64,000 bases of DNA from Grammothele lineata (GCA_002150815.3 NDFF03000050.1:186001-250000); one strand, 5' to 3'. Shown: positions 46,673 to 59,986, counted from the stretch's first letter. The notes: generated by a model not told the origin, from the letters alone. Numbers and translations are program-made.

Positions 46673-49600
46673 ATGTTTTCGGAGCTCGCCAATTGGGACG
46701 GCAGCCTGACTCCCGCCAGGGGTTCTCCGTCTGCCATAGGGCCCGCCGAACCACGCTCACCCTCCCACGTAAACACAAGCGCGAATATGGACACAAATAA
46801 TCCCCCACACTCATCGGCAAGCTCGCGAAACCGTCTCAACGCAAGCGGCCCCGCCCGCAGCGAAGGGTCCTCGTCGGCCCTGCCTCGTCCCTCTTCGACT
46901 CCAAGCTCAAATCCTGCTGCGATATCGAGTTCGAGCTCGGCGTTTTCGCTGTCCTTCATGGCGTTTGCCGCGCCGCCGCCTATCTTTAGCTCTACGGAGG
47001 AAGGGTCGGGTGGTGCTCCTTCTGCGGGCGAGGATAAGGGCGGAAACGCGTCGGAGACGGTGAGCAAACTCGTGCCTCTAGCTTGCGGATGGAGAGAGCG
47101 CGTCTCGGGTAGACGCTGACCCTGGACCGCAGATGGCGACGCGACAATCACCAACAAGCATGACCACAGCGGCAGCGAAGGAAAAGGTGCGTGTGCGCGT
47201 CCGGGGAGACCCAGATGAGACGCGTCGGGCGTGGGTGGCACTCGGACGCGCGTTCTCACCACACGCCTCCGCGAAGCAGGCTCGCTCTGTGGGGAGTGTC
47301 CCATCGCAAGCGGATCAGAGCCGGGATCGGCAAGATGTCAATAGCGACGCGACGAGGTTCGAGCTGCGGCAGCAAGCGACTTCGCGGGACTACCACGAAC
47401 ACGCTCTCTTCAGGCCTGCCACCCCGTCCTTACCACCATCCGCTCACGACCACGACGACGCTCTCGGAGAGAAAGACAGAGTATCTTCGGTGAGTGAACA
47501 CGTTCCTGTCGAGGCTCGACCGCGTTTCCAACGCCTCTGCGATCCATCCAGCACTCTGCCCTCGCGTCGTCCCCCAAGCCCCATCGAGACGGTCTTTGGC
47601 GAGCCCGCCCGGACGAAGATAACAGCTCCCTTCTAGACGTCGACGCCGACGGCGAGACCGACGACGGAAGCGCGAACGGATCCGTCTACCTCGTCGCGGA
47701 TTCTTCGTTCCCTTCTGCGCCTGCTTCCATCTCTGCCTCTACCGATGCGACGACGACAAAACGGACGACAACGGTGCGTGTATGCGTCCATATGTACACT
47801 CCACGCGTTCCCTCATACATAGATCCAGCAACTAAGTGCAACAGACCCCTCGTCGTCAACGTCACGCAAGCAGATCACTTACGGACGCACAAACGCGCGA
47901 GAGCGACTTCGTAGTCCTTCTCAAAGCGCGCTTACAGACCATTTCCTGAATGCTGCGCAAGAGTACTACGTTCCGCTTCCACGACAGGTGAGTACCTCGC
48001 GTTATTCTGTCCAGACGGACGCTTCATTCTCCCCATTCCTCCAGACCTCCTCGCTCTCAGGCTCTCAGTCAAAGCCGTCTCGCTCCCGTTTCACGGACCT
48101 CGATCGTACAGAGACCTCTCCAGACCAGTCTCCAAGCGTGCGTGTCGCGTCTCTTCGTCATTGTTTCGCCCCGCTCACGACGCATATAGGGACCGTCGGC
48201 GCCGCCACCGCGGAGAGAACGCTCCCCGCTCTTCCTTCCGAGCCCAAGCTCTCCTATGCAATCCCTCTCCCCAATTTCGATCTCCAGCTCAAGTCTCGAG
48301 CCCGTACCGAAGCCGAAGCGGCGGAGGACCAACCGAGCGTACGTCGAAGTGCCCCCCATGCCCGCCGTGCACAAGCAGCTCGTGCGCGGAAAGAAGCGCG
48401 TGCCTGCGGTATCGAACCAGGCGCCCGCTTCGCAGGCGAGCGTCCGCGACGACTACGCGTCGCAGCTGCAACGCGTGCTGAACGCTGCGGCGGCGTCCAA
48501 TTCGAGGGGTGCTGAGGTGGGTACGAGCATGTCGCCTGAGCGGCGCGGGAGGAAGGGTGCTGCTGTGTCTGCGCCTTCGCGTAGGAAGACGAGTGGGGCA
48601 CAGGGTGGGTCGGCGGGTCGTAGCGCGATGGGGAGCGTGTCAGTCGTCGTCCCGAAGAAACGAGGAAGGCCATCCGGGTCCAAGAACAAGCCCAAGAAGC
48701 AAAAGATCAGCGCGGAGCCGGCACCAGCGGTAGAACGCAGCCCGGAACTGGAGTCAGACTCCGATCGCGAGGACGGCAGCAAGCGGATGGTGGTCGATGA
48801 AGACGTCCGCCAACCTCAGGCATCGGACGTGATGGACCCGTACTTCCCGTCTACGGTCATCGAGATAGGACCCTGGGACCCCTGCTCCCAACAAGTTTAC
48901 CTCGCCTACTTGCACCTCATCAAGCAACAGGCCTCGCAGGAATGGCCGAGCGCGCACCTCCCCGCGCCCCCGCGCCAGCCTGTTGTGGTGCCCCCACCGC
49001 AGGTAGCAGCCACCACACGTGCCCCGTCGCCGCCCCCTACTGAACCTGCGGTTAATAGACCACTCCCGCTCCCTAGACGCAACCGGCTGCTCGCGCCCAA
49101 GCCTGCTGCACGGGCGTCTGCGTCTTCCCCGGTGGCGCAGACAGAAAATCGTCCACTTTCGTCTTCAACGCTACCATCTACCATTGCGCCTCGCACAACC
49201 TCTTCATCTGCGACATCAGGACCGAAATCTCCTCCACGAACTTCCAGTGCACCATCTACTTCCTCGATATCCATATCCGACACGTCTCCCCATCCCGCAA
49301 CCAGACCAGTATCTCCTCACCCTTTTTCGTCTCCGACTGCAACCACATCTACGGCCCCGCGAACATTAATAACAAACTGGGACTATCTCTTTCCGACAAC
49401 ACACACCTCAACTCAACCCCCTCCGCCTTCTGTCCTTTCCCATGCCGCGGCCTCGGGCCGCGGCGGCGCACTCTCCACCTTTCTCGCCGACTACGGCTCC
49501 TCGCCTCCTCCTGAAGACCTGGACTCGGGCCCGTTCTTGTACGACGGCGGACCAGAACGGGACTCGGGCTCGCCTTTCCATCCAAACGGCGACGACCATC

Positions 49601-51853
49601 TAGCCCCCAGCCCAGAAGCCTCGCGCGGGTTGATGGGCTTTCACCACTTCTCCGCGTCGACAGGCTCTTCACGACTCGACTCCACCTCGCTAACTTCTGT
49701 GCGCTCGGTGCACTTGCCGAACGGCGCCCCCGCCATCTTCGATGACGACGTCGGCCATTCGTACGGCTCGCCCATGGACTTGGACACTCCTCACGGCGGC
49801 GAGGGCGAGGGTATCTCCCCGTGGATGCTCTCCCAGCCCTCGGCCGGCAGTAGCAGCAGTGGCGGCACCCCCGCTACCCATCCGCCCTTCCTCTCAGGTA
49901 CGATCGACCCCTCGCTGCTCGGGGGAATGTTCGGCCTGCGTGCACCCTCCCCGCCCACGACGCAGTCACAGCCGCAGTCTCAATCACAGTTACACCGCGT
50001 CGGGCCGTCACACGGGCGCGCGCCCTCCCTAGGCTCGCGCTCGACCTCGGTGTCGAAGTCGAGCAGGTCGCTCGAGACGCCGAGCGACGCCGGGCCCTCT
50101 GACGACGACGATGTCCCTCTTTCCGTTATCCAAGCGAACGCGAAGGGCAAGGGCAAGGAGCGGGAGATCGGGCCTGTGAGCGACGAGATGATGCAGCCGA
50201 AGAAGCACCAGCAACAGCAGCAGCTCCTCAAGCGGCCCCCTGCTGTGTTCTTGTCCTCGGAGAAGCGCAAGCGGCGGCTGACCGAGCGCGCGATGGCGAT
50301 GGTCGAGGAGGAGATGGGGCGGGAGAGCGCGGGCAAGGATACGCACGCGTACGTGAGTGTGGGTGGGGCTGTTAGCGCTGGCGCGAATGGCCGGAGGAAG
50401 GGGGATGAGGGTGAGCGTAGGCAGGGGAGGGGAGAGGGCAAAGGCAAGGGGAAGGGGAAAGAGAAGGAGAAGGAGAAAAGCAAGAAGGAAAGGAAGCACG
50501 ATCTGCCCGAGGAGACATTCCAAGAGTTCCGCTCTCTCGCCTTGGAGCCTACGTTCTGCCACCAGTGTCGGCGCAAGACCCACCATGAGAAGATGCGATG
50601 CACGGTTATCAAGGACAAGGGCCCGTGCGGTCTGCGTTTCTGCGACCGCTGCATCGACCTCAGGTACGCATCCCGAACGCGCCCTTCTCCATGCGCATCC
50701 CTGCTGACTATTCTCGGCGCCCAGGTACCCCGAGATCACGTTCAATCCGTACGCGACGCGCTTCGTCTGCCCGCGCTGCGAGGGCGTCTGCAACTGCACA
50801 CAATGCTGCGCCCGCCGACACGAGCCGTACATCTCCTCGCGCACAGGCCGCATCCCTCCCGCCGGCTCCGCGGAGATGCTCGTCCTCGTCCAAGATGCGC
50901 TCAAGCAGGACGAGTCAGGCCTGCTCCGCCTCCCTCGCGCGCTCACCGAGCTCCTGAAGAAGCGCGAGGAGGCCGGCGACGACGCGGACGACGGCACGGA
51001 GCCCCCAAAACTCGACCTCGTCTCGGGCGCGTTCTTTGGGGTCGTTTACGGTATGCAAGGCCAGCCCGTCGGCACGGGATACGTAGACAAGGATGCGAAG
51101 AACGTCGTTCTGCGCGACGCGGAGGGGCGGGCGGTCCTGCTTCCCGCCCCTGGCAAACCTCAGGTCGAGGAGCTGGATTTGAAGGCGCGCGCGCCCAAGA
51201 AGCGGCGGAAGAAGAAGCTGGGGAAGCCCGTCGAGTTCATCGGGCAACGGCGTATCAAGGCAGCACGCGCCGCTCCGCCTCCAGCGGTGCCTGCCCCTGT
51301 CGTCCCCGTTCAGCCAGCGCTAGTGAAACAACCTGAAGCCCCACCGAAAGACTCGTTCGACGCGCTCAGTTCTTGCTCGGACCTCACCCCGCTCCCCGAG
51401 TCTCGCCCCGTGTCTGTTGGTCCCGACGGACGCCCTAGGCCACAGTCGACGCAACTAGAAGCCACCGCTCCTCCCGCTCTCGTCGACACTGAAGACATGC
51501 TCCCCATCCTGGCTCCTCCATCTCCCCGGCCTCTGCCACCTTCAAGGAGGATGTACATTGGCGACCGTACCGTGCTCGTCAAGGGTATCTACGTCCCGAT
51601 CGACGTCATCATCTCCCGGCTCGAGGACGCCGAAGACGCGGGCTTCGAGGCAGACGCAGATGTCGATGCAGATCAGGGAGATGACACAGGTGCGCCGCAG
51701 GCCGAGGAGAAAGAAGCGACGATGGACGACTTACAGTGCGCCATTGCGTTAGCGCTCCAGGCTATTAGCCAAGAGCGACCCGCCACCGTCGCGCCCGCGC
51801 TCACTGTAATCAGTGGAGGCAACCTGACTGGCGGCTCGAGTGTGATGCCGTAA
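46673..51853 (+). CDS. CDCA7-like nuclear protein (AT-hook and zf-4CXXC_R1)
   Basis: Large, mostly disordered nuclear protein of about 1,570 aa. Exons: 46673-47059, 47133-47186, 47280-47489, 47552-about 47775, about 47819-47988, about 48046-48137, 48190-50663, 50725-51853. Low-complexity Ser/Pro regions dominate. A basic AT-hook-like segment reads VVPKKRGRPSGSKNKPKKQK. The only folded domain recognised is a zf-4CXXC_R1 finger: FCHQCRRKTHHEKMRC, GPCGLRFCDRCIDLRYPEI and FVCPRCEGVCNCTQCCARR. This domain defines the CDCA7 group, some members of which recruit the HELLS/Lsh remodeller in DNA-methylating eukaryotes. Lysine-rich runs (KGKGKGKEKEKEKSKKERKH) precede the finger. The 93-nt intron 47187-47279 is in frame and open. 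The splice at 50664-50724 falls inside the finger. Chromatin targeting is an inference. Confidence 0.85.
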
Positions 51854-53423
51854 GGTATACATGAGAGCGAAGATCTGTATCATATCTTGTTTTTAGGTCG
51901 AGTACGTCGGACTCTGTGTGTCGTGCGTTACCCCCACCCCTCCTCTCCTCTCCTCCCATCTTCATTTTACTTTTCGATGATCCTCTCGAGTCTAATAGTG
52001 TATCTTTTGATGTAAAGCGGTACATATACGAGTGCATTAATCTCTACAGCCACTCGGCTGAGCCGTGGTCTTAACGTGTCATAGGGGTCGAGAGGGAGGG
52101 GAGGTTCCCCCTATTGCGAAGCCGGCTGGTCGAACTCCTAAACCCATCCTTGGTTCGCTACGGCGTGGGCAACGCAGCTTGGATCTTGCGATACCACGGC
52201 CGAGTATCTCTACGTTCGACGGCGATCGTGATCTGGGTGTGCGGAGAGCTGGATACTACCAGTGAAGTTGACAGCCGCGACCGTCCAAGTCGTCGACTCT
52301 GGGGGCGAGAGGGGCGAGATTCACAGCACCAGCTGTCAGGCTGGCGGTGGTTGATCGCAGGCTCGCATCACCCTGCCCCTATCCAAGGATCCTCTCGCAT
52401 AGCACTAAAGGTCATTGCTTCCCTCGGTATGAGATTGGCCGTCCAGCGGCGGCGGGTATGTAATCGTACATATACGAACTCAGGTTAGCTTTTCCATCCA
52501 CAGTCAAACCAGAGACCGCCACGACGTCCAACCGAAAACACTCCCGATACGTATGTTGCGCTCCTTCTACGACGTCGAGTGACGGTCTCCGGGCGACGAG
52601 AGAGATGTGTGGCGTAGCGCACGCGAAGGCGTCGCATCGCTGCTTGGTCCTGAGTTGCCGCTCGCCCAACATTTCGATGCGTTTGAAAATGTTGAGAACG
52701 CAGCTGCGGGGTGGGCGGAGGATAGACGGGTGGTAGAGATATGATATCGGGGAGTTGAGAAGAGCGGGTTGGAAGACGCTGTGCCGACATGAGCAACTGA
52801 AAGAGAGCGGTAGGGCCGGCTGATGGACGCACCTTGGCCAGCAAGCGCCATTGTGACAAAAGCGAGGTCGACGGGGGAGACCATGTTTAACGGTGAGCCA
52901 CCAGATGGGTGGACGCGTTCAATGACGGTTGGGTAGAGGAGCAACCAGCGTAACGTCCTCGACGGGCGGATGCTCGCACTTTTAAGTATGCGCCAGGTCG
53001 AAGCCGTTGGACAGAGGGGGCCCCTAGTGAGCCATCCGAGTTGAGCGCAATAAATAGGAGCGAGAATGGGGACCCTAGGGAGGAAACAGGAGGAGAGGGG
53101 TACTACAGTGGAACTTAAGGGGTACGAGATCGTCGACCTTGGACGGGTTGGCGGCGGCGTAACATCGTGGAAATGGAATGCAACCCTCATTTCCGGGTCT
53201 TGACGAAAAGTGTTGAACTCTGAGCCGTACGGAAAACAGCCGAGGTTAGTCTCAAATAATGCTTGGATAAAACGGACGTGTAAGTAGCGCTGATTCCGAG
53301 CCACGGTGAGTGTATGGCGGTAAAGGGCGAGTAGAACGCACAGGGCTGGAAGATCGGAGAACCCCTAAATGCTCCTCTTTTTAGCTTAGTGACTGCGAGG
53401 TACATAAACATCGCTTCTCCGTC
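51854..53423. other. Intergenic DNA, no gene supported
   Basis: 3' flank of the CDCA7-like gene, then about 1.4 kb without a convincing gene. A minus-strand frame at 52567-53304 (245 codons) is the longest, but its composition (Ser/Arg/Pro) and the lack of any motif make it doubtful. Confidence 0.4.
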
Positions 53424-53494
53424 GCATTAATGGGGTAGTGGTAACCTGGGTCGTTGCCATCGACCCGCCGGGGGTTCGATTCCCCCTTAATGCA
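53424..53494 (+). tRNA. tRNA-Gly (anticodon GCC)
   Basis: A full cloverleaf folds by eye. The acceptor stem GCATTAA/TTAATGC is perfect (7 bp). The D arm is GGGT-AGTGGTA-ACCT. The anticodon stem is GGTCG/CGACC with loop TTGCCAT (anticodon GCC). The variable loop is CGCC, the T arm is GGGGG-TTCGATT-CCCCC, and the discriminator base is A. It is 71 nt and has no intron. Confidence 0.95.
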
Positions 53495-56420
53495 GACATC
53501 ATATTTTGCTCTTGTTTTACCATTCGTTGTCGACGAATTGTAGTGCAGACTAGGCCCCTGGCCGAGTCCATGTCAATAATTCGTCGTGTCCCACTACGTT
53601 AGCTGGTTCCCACTGAATGTGGCTCAGCAGTCGGCCCTTTCAGGCTCACCATTGTCTCAACTGGACGATTCTCAACATAACGAAAATACGAGTCTTAAGA
53701 CAGGTTAGAAAAGCATTATGATGAACGCGCACGATGTTCTGACAGCACGCATAATTAGAATATCATTTAATACTGTGAGAGTGCACCAGCGAACACTTTT
53801 GACACATGGACGGCACCAGAACACGACATCGGGTCAACGATCACGACCGGGGTAGACGGCGAATAGCCCGTAGATCTTACCATACCCACGGCTTGACTGT
53901 CTGTCGGGAGGAGGTGCATAATCGCACAAAGCCTCTTCTATGTGCCTAACAGGTGTTCATGACGGTCCCGGCGGAAATGACTGGGAATAACCGGATGATG
54001 GTCTGCATTCTGGACCGGTCTTCACGCAGATGCGCACAAGTGGCACCACGCTCTGGAGCGCGGTCGTGAGTGCGTCAACGCCGGAGTGATTTTTAGGACG
54101 AGTGCTCTCACCGGTAAGCGAGGAAGCCGAGTTGCACGTCCGTCGAGAAGACGGAGGCGACAGTCGTGAGGCAGCCCTGGTCGCGTGGTACAGGTGGGCG
54201 TCATGTCGCATGACCTTCTCCAGAATGTTCGTCTCGGGCGGCATCACGACCTGTGCGCGTGTGTCGTTTTCTCCGCCGTCCACCTATCGGCAGTCTGCGC
54301 TCTGCGAATGCGAATAGTTGGTGATCACCGCTATGGAAGAGAGGCGACGGCGCCGCGACCCTTGAGCAGAAGCTTACCGGCCCTAGCACCGGTTCTTGAA
54401 CATGTCAGCGCTATGACTCGTCCGACCGCTGTCGCCGTCTGAAGCGCGTGGACCTGTGAACACTCTGATGATGACAGCAGAGCAAAGAGGATGCCAGGCC
54501 CCACACATTTGGCGTAGAATCGTTCTCGCGTCAGGTGAGTTAGACCTTGAAGTCCGACAGGTGGGTATGGTAGTCACTGTCCCCGAAACGAAGTGCATCG
54601 TGAGATTCCTTGCGCCCGCTCATCTCTTGGAGTACGGCTCCAATTAGACAAGGTGAGACATCTGCCTAAGCGAGATACACACGTGAACCCAAGGTTCACC
54701 AAAGGGCGAAAAGACGGAAACCTACCTGCTTTTGCACGCGGATTAGGAGTGTTGCGCAAGCTTCACAGTAGATGCAGTCGTGGATCTGTAAACTGCCGCT
54801 ATTCAGATTTTCAGAGCATAAGTCATATACACTTTAGCTCGTACGACGGGCATCACGGATGATTACCTTCGGCCAAACCAACAGGTGGAAAGCATTCTTC
54901 GAGCACCAAATCACAGATTAGAACCATAAAAGCCTAGTGCGCACATCAAAAGCCACCAGGGATTGCTCTAGGAAGAACGAGTGGCATAGAAGGTGGCTCG
55001 GTTATCAAGTGGAACGACAAGGAGGAACTGAACGCCCACCGAACGTTTGAATTCCTCATCCGTAGCCAATAAGTAGCCCAGTGTGGTAACGTGGAAGCCG
55101 TATTCGCAACGGAACATCTCGCGATGACAACGCCGAAAGCGGCCTGGAACTACCGCTTCGTTTTAGCCTTTGTATCCAAAACATATGAACTACGAGGGGC
55201 CTCGCAGCATGCTGGTTTAACGCGGCACCAATCGGCGAAATAGCCACGTCTGCCGGCACCTGAGGTTACTTGGATGCGATGCGATGAGGGGGCGCATTCA
55301 GCGAAGTCGTTCAATGTTTGTACACTTCTCTGACGTTCGGGGCTCGGCAGCCGAGGAGCCAGAAGCCAGAACTGCCTGTGCAAAGGAAATTACGGCAACG
55401 AGGAAGATGTTAGCGCGATCGCCTTGGAAGACCTACGCCAGCATATCGCTAGGGCCGGACCTGTTCTCCGATAATCCCCCGAGATGCGATGGTCGCAACA
55501 GCGTCAACGCACCTTCGTGTGGGGCTGAGCAGCATGTATCCCGAGTAAGCACGCTAGGTGCTTCATCATGAGACCATACCTTGAACTATGGCATGAGCGT
55601 CTCCAGGTTACCCTCGACAGGACCACCTCGTGCAGGACAGCCCTACTGTACGAATTCAGACCAGCTACAGTTCTTCTGACGCTAGTACATTGTCAGTATC
55701 CAAACGATGACTGACATGTAGAGATGATAAATACCAAATGGTGAAGTTTGTCTACGGCTACGAGGGTCCGACGGACCATACGATGACCACAGCATGGCGT
55801 TAGCTTGTGTCGGGATCTCGACGAGTTCGTAGTGATAATTACCCTGGATTTGTTGCAGTTCGTCGTTATATGTCTAATAGCATACGTCTTCTTGCTAATC
55901 AGAAACATCTAGTGGCAACTCTTGTCTAGAACTCTTCGTTCGACGTGGTAAGAGGAAGAAGAGGATGCGGGCGCTTTCTGCCCGGCATTCCCGGGCTTGT
56001 CGGGCGGCGTGGCAGTGTGGTCTCGGTTACACCCGGCGACCCCCTGGTTCGAATCCGACCAGCACCATTTCCCTCCCCCCCACATGAGTGCGACTGTTTC
56101 AAACGGTGGTTCAACCAGGGGGATCCGCCCCAAGACAATTCTCATCTGCTCTCATAACCTTTCACTGGCTGTACATCCCCTACTATCTCCTTTCGAAGCC
56201 CCCCTGGCTTTGACTTGCCTTCGCCGCAGGTGAAGCGGGGACCCACCGCGCGGATTTTCCTCGGTGAGCGTCCAACACCATTCCCCGTCCCTTCATCGCT
56301 CAAACGATCAGTCGTTCGTACCTAGGCTCGCTGCTCCATCTTTTCAGCACTCATTACCAAAGTTGGTGATATCTAGTTCTTAGATCGTACTAGTTGCTTC
56401 TTGAGCCACCGTAAGTCACA
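53495..56420. other. Gene-poor stretch, no gene supported
   Basis: No frame carries a recognisable domain. A minus-strand frame at 53957-54283 (MDGGENDTRAQVVMPPETNI) and one at 55056-55259 are open but cannot be assigned. A tRNA-like B-box (GGTTCGAATCC) lies at about 56042-56052 without a complete cloverleaf. Confidence 0.45.
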
Positions 56421-58652
56421 CCTCATTCCCCCGAATTTCCTCCTCTCCGCCACCTGCGTACAACCTCCCCGCATCTCATCGTGGCTTTCGGTATCTTCAC
56501 CGAAGTGATTTTATGGCCCGTTTTCAACATCTTCGCTGTGTGTTCGGAGATTCGGAAACCCAAGACTTCTGCTGCCCCATTTCCTCCGTATAGGAAGATT
56601 TGTATCTTTTGTTCTGGGTCTAATGCTGCACCTGTAGCACTTTGAGCTTCCACATAGTACAGATTCGGAAGGGCACTGACGGGACGCCTTTTGCAGAGAT
56701 GTGTTGTAGTGATATTTCGTCGCTTCCACCGTTTCGGTCGAACCTCCGGGGATATCGTGATGATCCCTATTCGCCATATAGTTAGCGAGTCCTCATCCAG
56801 GGCGACTTTGTCAGTGCCGCACATCTAGATATCGGTAGGACAACTATCCCTTCTCAGCGTTCCGGATTTGCCCTTGACGCATTCCCTTTCAGGTACTCCA
56901 CGGCCGGTCCTCCTGGCCGGCAGGGTTTTTGGTCGGTCGTGGCGAGCGTCAAACTTACCATGACCACGTTTCATGACCGCCATATCCACATGCTCCTCAG
57001 CGGACCGACCATCGCACGAAAAAACTTTAGCAATACGTCTCCGTAAACAATCATCTGTTGACCAACAAGGCATGAGCTCTCCGCCGACCGTTCGAATTCG
57101 TCCGAGATGTACCGGACTCGAAGCCTCTCGACGTTCTGATCCTGCGTTAACCTCCTGCCTTTGGCCTACAATCTCCGGCGTAGACCCCATCCCGCACCGG
57201 TCTCCGCGTCGAACGGCGTACGACCCGAGTCGGAGGCAAATACCCCTTCCCTCACCCATACGGACGAGCGTTCGACCTCGGTACGCCGTCCCCCTGGGTC
57301 CGACCCGCACACTTTATCGGACGTATCAACTGCGATTCCTCGAAGACACTGTGCCACCCCCGTACTTCCTCTGCCACCGCGGCGACGTCTTTCCTGTCAC
57401 CGCCTCTCACGTAGGGCGGTCAGATGATGCTCGACGTCCTCTCCCCGCCCGGCGACATTCCTACACTCAGGGCCCGAGCCTGCGTGCGCCCGCGCCACTC
57501 TCCCTCCCCCGCATGCACGACGTGGGGAAGAGGACAGGATGATCCGACGCGCTCCTTTTTCGACACCCTCGATCACACTACCCCATCCTATGTGATCTTC
57601 TGCCGCTCGTACTGCGCGCCGTCCACCTTCTGGTTCCGTCGGTGGATATGATCAAGCTCGCCCGGGTACAGACAGTACACGCGCCCTTTGGCGGTAGTTT
57701 GCTTGCTTTCCCTCCACCACGAGGCACCGTATGCTTCCTTGTGACTCTGGCGTCCTCAGCACATCAGTCTTCAGCCATCCATATGTCTTGTCACGCATTT
57801 TTTGGTCATGGCCAGGCGTTCATGGACCCAACAGAAGGGAAATCGGCGTCGAACTATATTTTGTGAGCGGCCGGGACAAGACGCTCCCAGTCGGCGACTG
57901 TTATACCCGACTTCTCGGCGTTCACTCGCTTTCATACTACTAGGTCATGCGGCGACTTTCCCTGTCTCCGTATGGCGCATACCAGACGATCCAACCTTTG
58001 TGCGCCAATGTGTGCGCGAGGAGTCGTACACAAGCCTCCTTAGCACCCCTGCTTCGGCTGGTACGGCGCGTTCCGAAAAGAAGCTCACCGTCGGGCCCTG
58101 ATGTGCGCCGGCTTGGCCCAGGCTCTCACTGACGGTCCTCGAGTTCTATGACGTCCTCCACCATCCTCAAGCTTGCCCTCCTCCTCGATCAGCCCCCTGG
58201 CCGCTTAGGTAGCGTAATGGTGGTCAAGTCGCCTCCATAAGCGCCGAGCGATCGTACTCAACTTCCTCTTTCGCGAAGGTGTAGTCCAGAATGCGCGCCG
58301 CGTGCCGAGCGTGGAAGCAACTGCCCATCGCGTCGAGCGCACATCCCTCGCGCCTGGGAGCCGGGTGAGTCTCGCCTCGCGCCGTGTGCACCGTTCCATC
58401 GTGCAAACCGTACTAGATCTGACGCCGATAGGTAAATACCCGTGTACATCCATATGCCCCCGCGTTCCGCGGCATCCTTGCAAAACATGTACAAACACAT
58501 ATGCACGCCCCAGTCCGAGAAGCCTCTGTCCGCCCGGGATATCTTCGTATCCTCCTATCTTCTGTTGCACGCGCATGCGCCGCGTTAGGCGCTTGACTCG
58601 CGTCTTCATAGCACGCCGCTATCGGGCCCGCGGTGTGGAGTATCTGCGTCGC
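56421..58652. other. Gene-poor, pyrimidine-biased stretch
   Basis: The plus strand is visibly rich in C/T from about 56.4 to 58.2 kb, which keeps long frames open on both strands (for example 56973-57542 plus, 56825-57310 minus) without any domain character. I cannot support a gene. The strand bias might mark an old transcribed unit or repeat. Confidence 0.4.
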
Positions 58653-59986
58653 TCAAAGGCGCGGCTTGATCATGTGGGTGATCCCCTCGGGGTCCACGAC
58701 GGCCTGGGGGTACGGGAGCTGGAAGGCGCGCAGATGCTCGGACGCGCCGTCCACGGCGAACACCTGGCCGGAGATGTAACGCGCAGCCGGACTGAAGAGG
58801 AAGACGGCGGCGTTCGCCACATCCTGCACCTGCCCATCGCGCCCGAGCGGGTAGTTGAACGCCCAGCGCTCCGCGTCCGCACCTTTGGCGCTCAGCCGGT
58901 CCATCCCCTCCGTGCCGCCGATGGGACCGGGCGCAATCACATTCGAGCGGATGCCCTGTGGGCACAAGGGAATGGTATGAGCGGCGTGTCACGCCCGAGA
59001 AACAATCGGAGTTGGGCAGTGGGCGGGGGACTCACGTGGGGGCCTTCTTCGACGGCAAGCACCGCGGACGCTGAGCGCAGGAAGGAGAAGGTTAGAAGCG
59101 GCGAGCAAGATCCGAGGGGGCCATTCCCACTCACTCGCATCGACGGCGGCCTTCGCTGCGGAAACGTGGACCTGGTAGGGAGTGCCTGGAGAAGACGAAT
59201 GAGAAGGGGGTCAGGACGGGGGTACGAGTCATTCGGGAGGAGATACGAACCCTTGTAGTGCAACGTCGCGCTGACGTGAATGTAGGAGCCCTTCGAGGCC
59301 CTGACATGAGGAAGAGTAGCCTTGATGGTGTTGTACGTTCCAAGCTGCTCTCACAACAAGCGTAAGGGCTCGGTTCTGCCGCGTACCGCACGCGGTGGGG
59401 TACGCACCGTGTCAATCTCGATGACCGTCCTGAAGCCGTTCTCGGACAGTTTGGAGATCGGCGCAAGGAAGTTCCCAGCAGCACCTACCCGTTAACGCAA
59501 GAACAGATCAGGCTATGCGGCCGGGTGGGAGGAAAATGATACGTACCGCAAATGACGAAATCGATTCTGCCAAACTTCTCGATAGTCTTAGATACCGCGT
59601 CTTGAAGCTGCTTCGGCTGCCTCACATCAGCCTGGACGGCAAAGCATTGGCTCCCTGAGGCAGTCGAGAGCTCGTTGGCGCTCTCCTGAAGACGTTCGAG
59701 CCTGCATTATTTCAGAATTAGGCAATGTTACGAGAGCTGTCAAGTCAGTTCTCACTTGCGGCCAACAATGGTAGCATTCGCCCCGTGCTTCATCTGTGTG
59801 AATCGTGTCCGCTGAGACTTTCTCAAGCCTACGCTACGAGCATGCAGAACTCACTATGGCCTGGGTCATGGCCTTGCAGATCCCCGAACCTCCGCCGGTG
59901 CAGAAAAGGACCTTGCCCTTGAAGATGTCCTCTTTGAAGACAGTCGTGGAGTCCACGGCCGGTGGTTCTACGTACGCTTTCGACAT
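58653..59986 (-). CDS. Peroxisomal-type 2,4-dienoyl-CoA reductase (SPS19/DECR2)
   Basis: NADPH-dependent SDR enzyme that reduces 2,4-dienoyl-CoA during beta-oxidation of unsaturated fatty acids. Eight exons (59986-59855, 59793-59756, 59701-59547, 59484-59408, 59344-59251, 59185-59135, 59070-59036, 58955-58653) give 294 aa, close to mammalian DECR2. Motifs: cofactor loop [35 protein letters not shown]; active-site region [20 protein letters not shown], then KAAVDA with the conserved Lys; [51 protein letters not shown]. The C-terminus is KPRL. PRL is a non-canonical PTS1-like ending, so peroxisomal location is likely but not certain. The third Gly of the usual GxxxGIG loop is Cys here. Confidence 0.92.

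Noticed and set aside
52567..53304. 245-codon minus-strand frame with a possible 36-nt intron near 52.8 kb
   Set aside because: Ser/Arg/Pro-rich, no motif, and alternative frames after the putative splice are equally open; probably chance.
55056..55259. Frame with SPIGAALNQ, faintly like an RNase H segment of a Ty3-type retrotransposon
   Set aside because: A single short match with no other retroelement motif nearby.
56005..56060. Possible tRNA with A-box-like TGGCAGTGTGG and B-box GGTTCGAATCC
   Set aside because: The boxes are too close for a full tRNA, no 5' strand pairs with the CAGCACC acceptor side, and the T stem does not pair in the standard register. At best it is a tRNA or SINE relic.
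56825..57542. Overlapping long frames on both strands
   Set aside because: They arise from the pyrimidine bias of this stretch; no domain, start context or splice structure.
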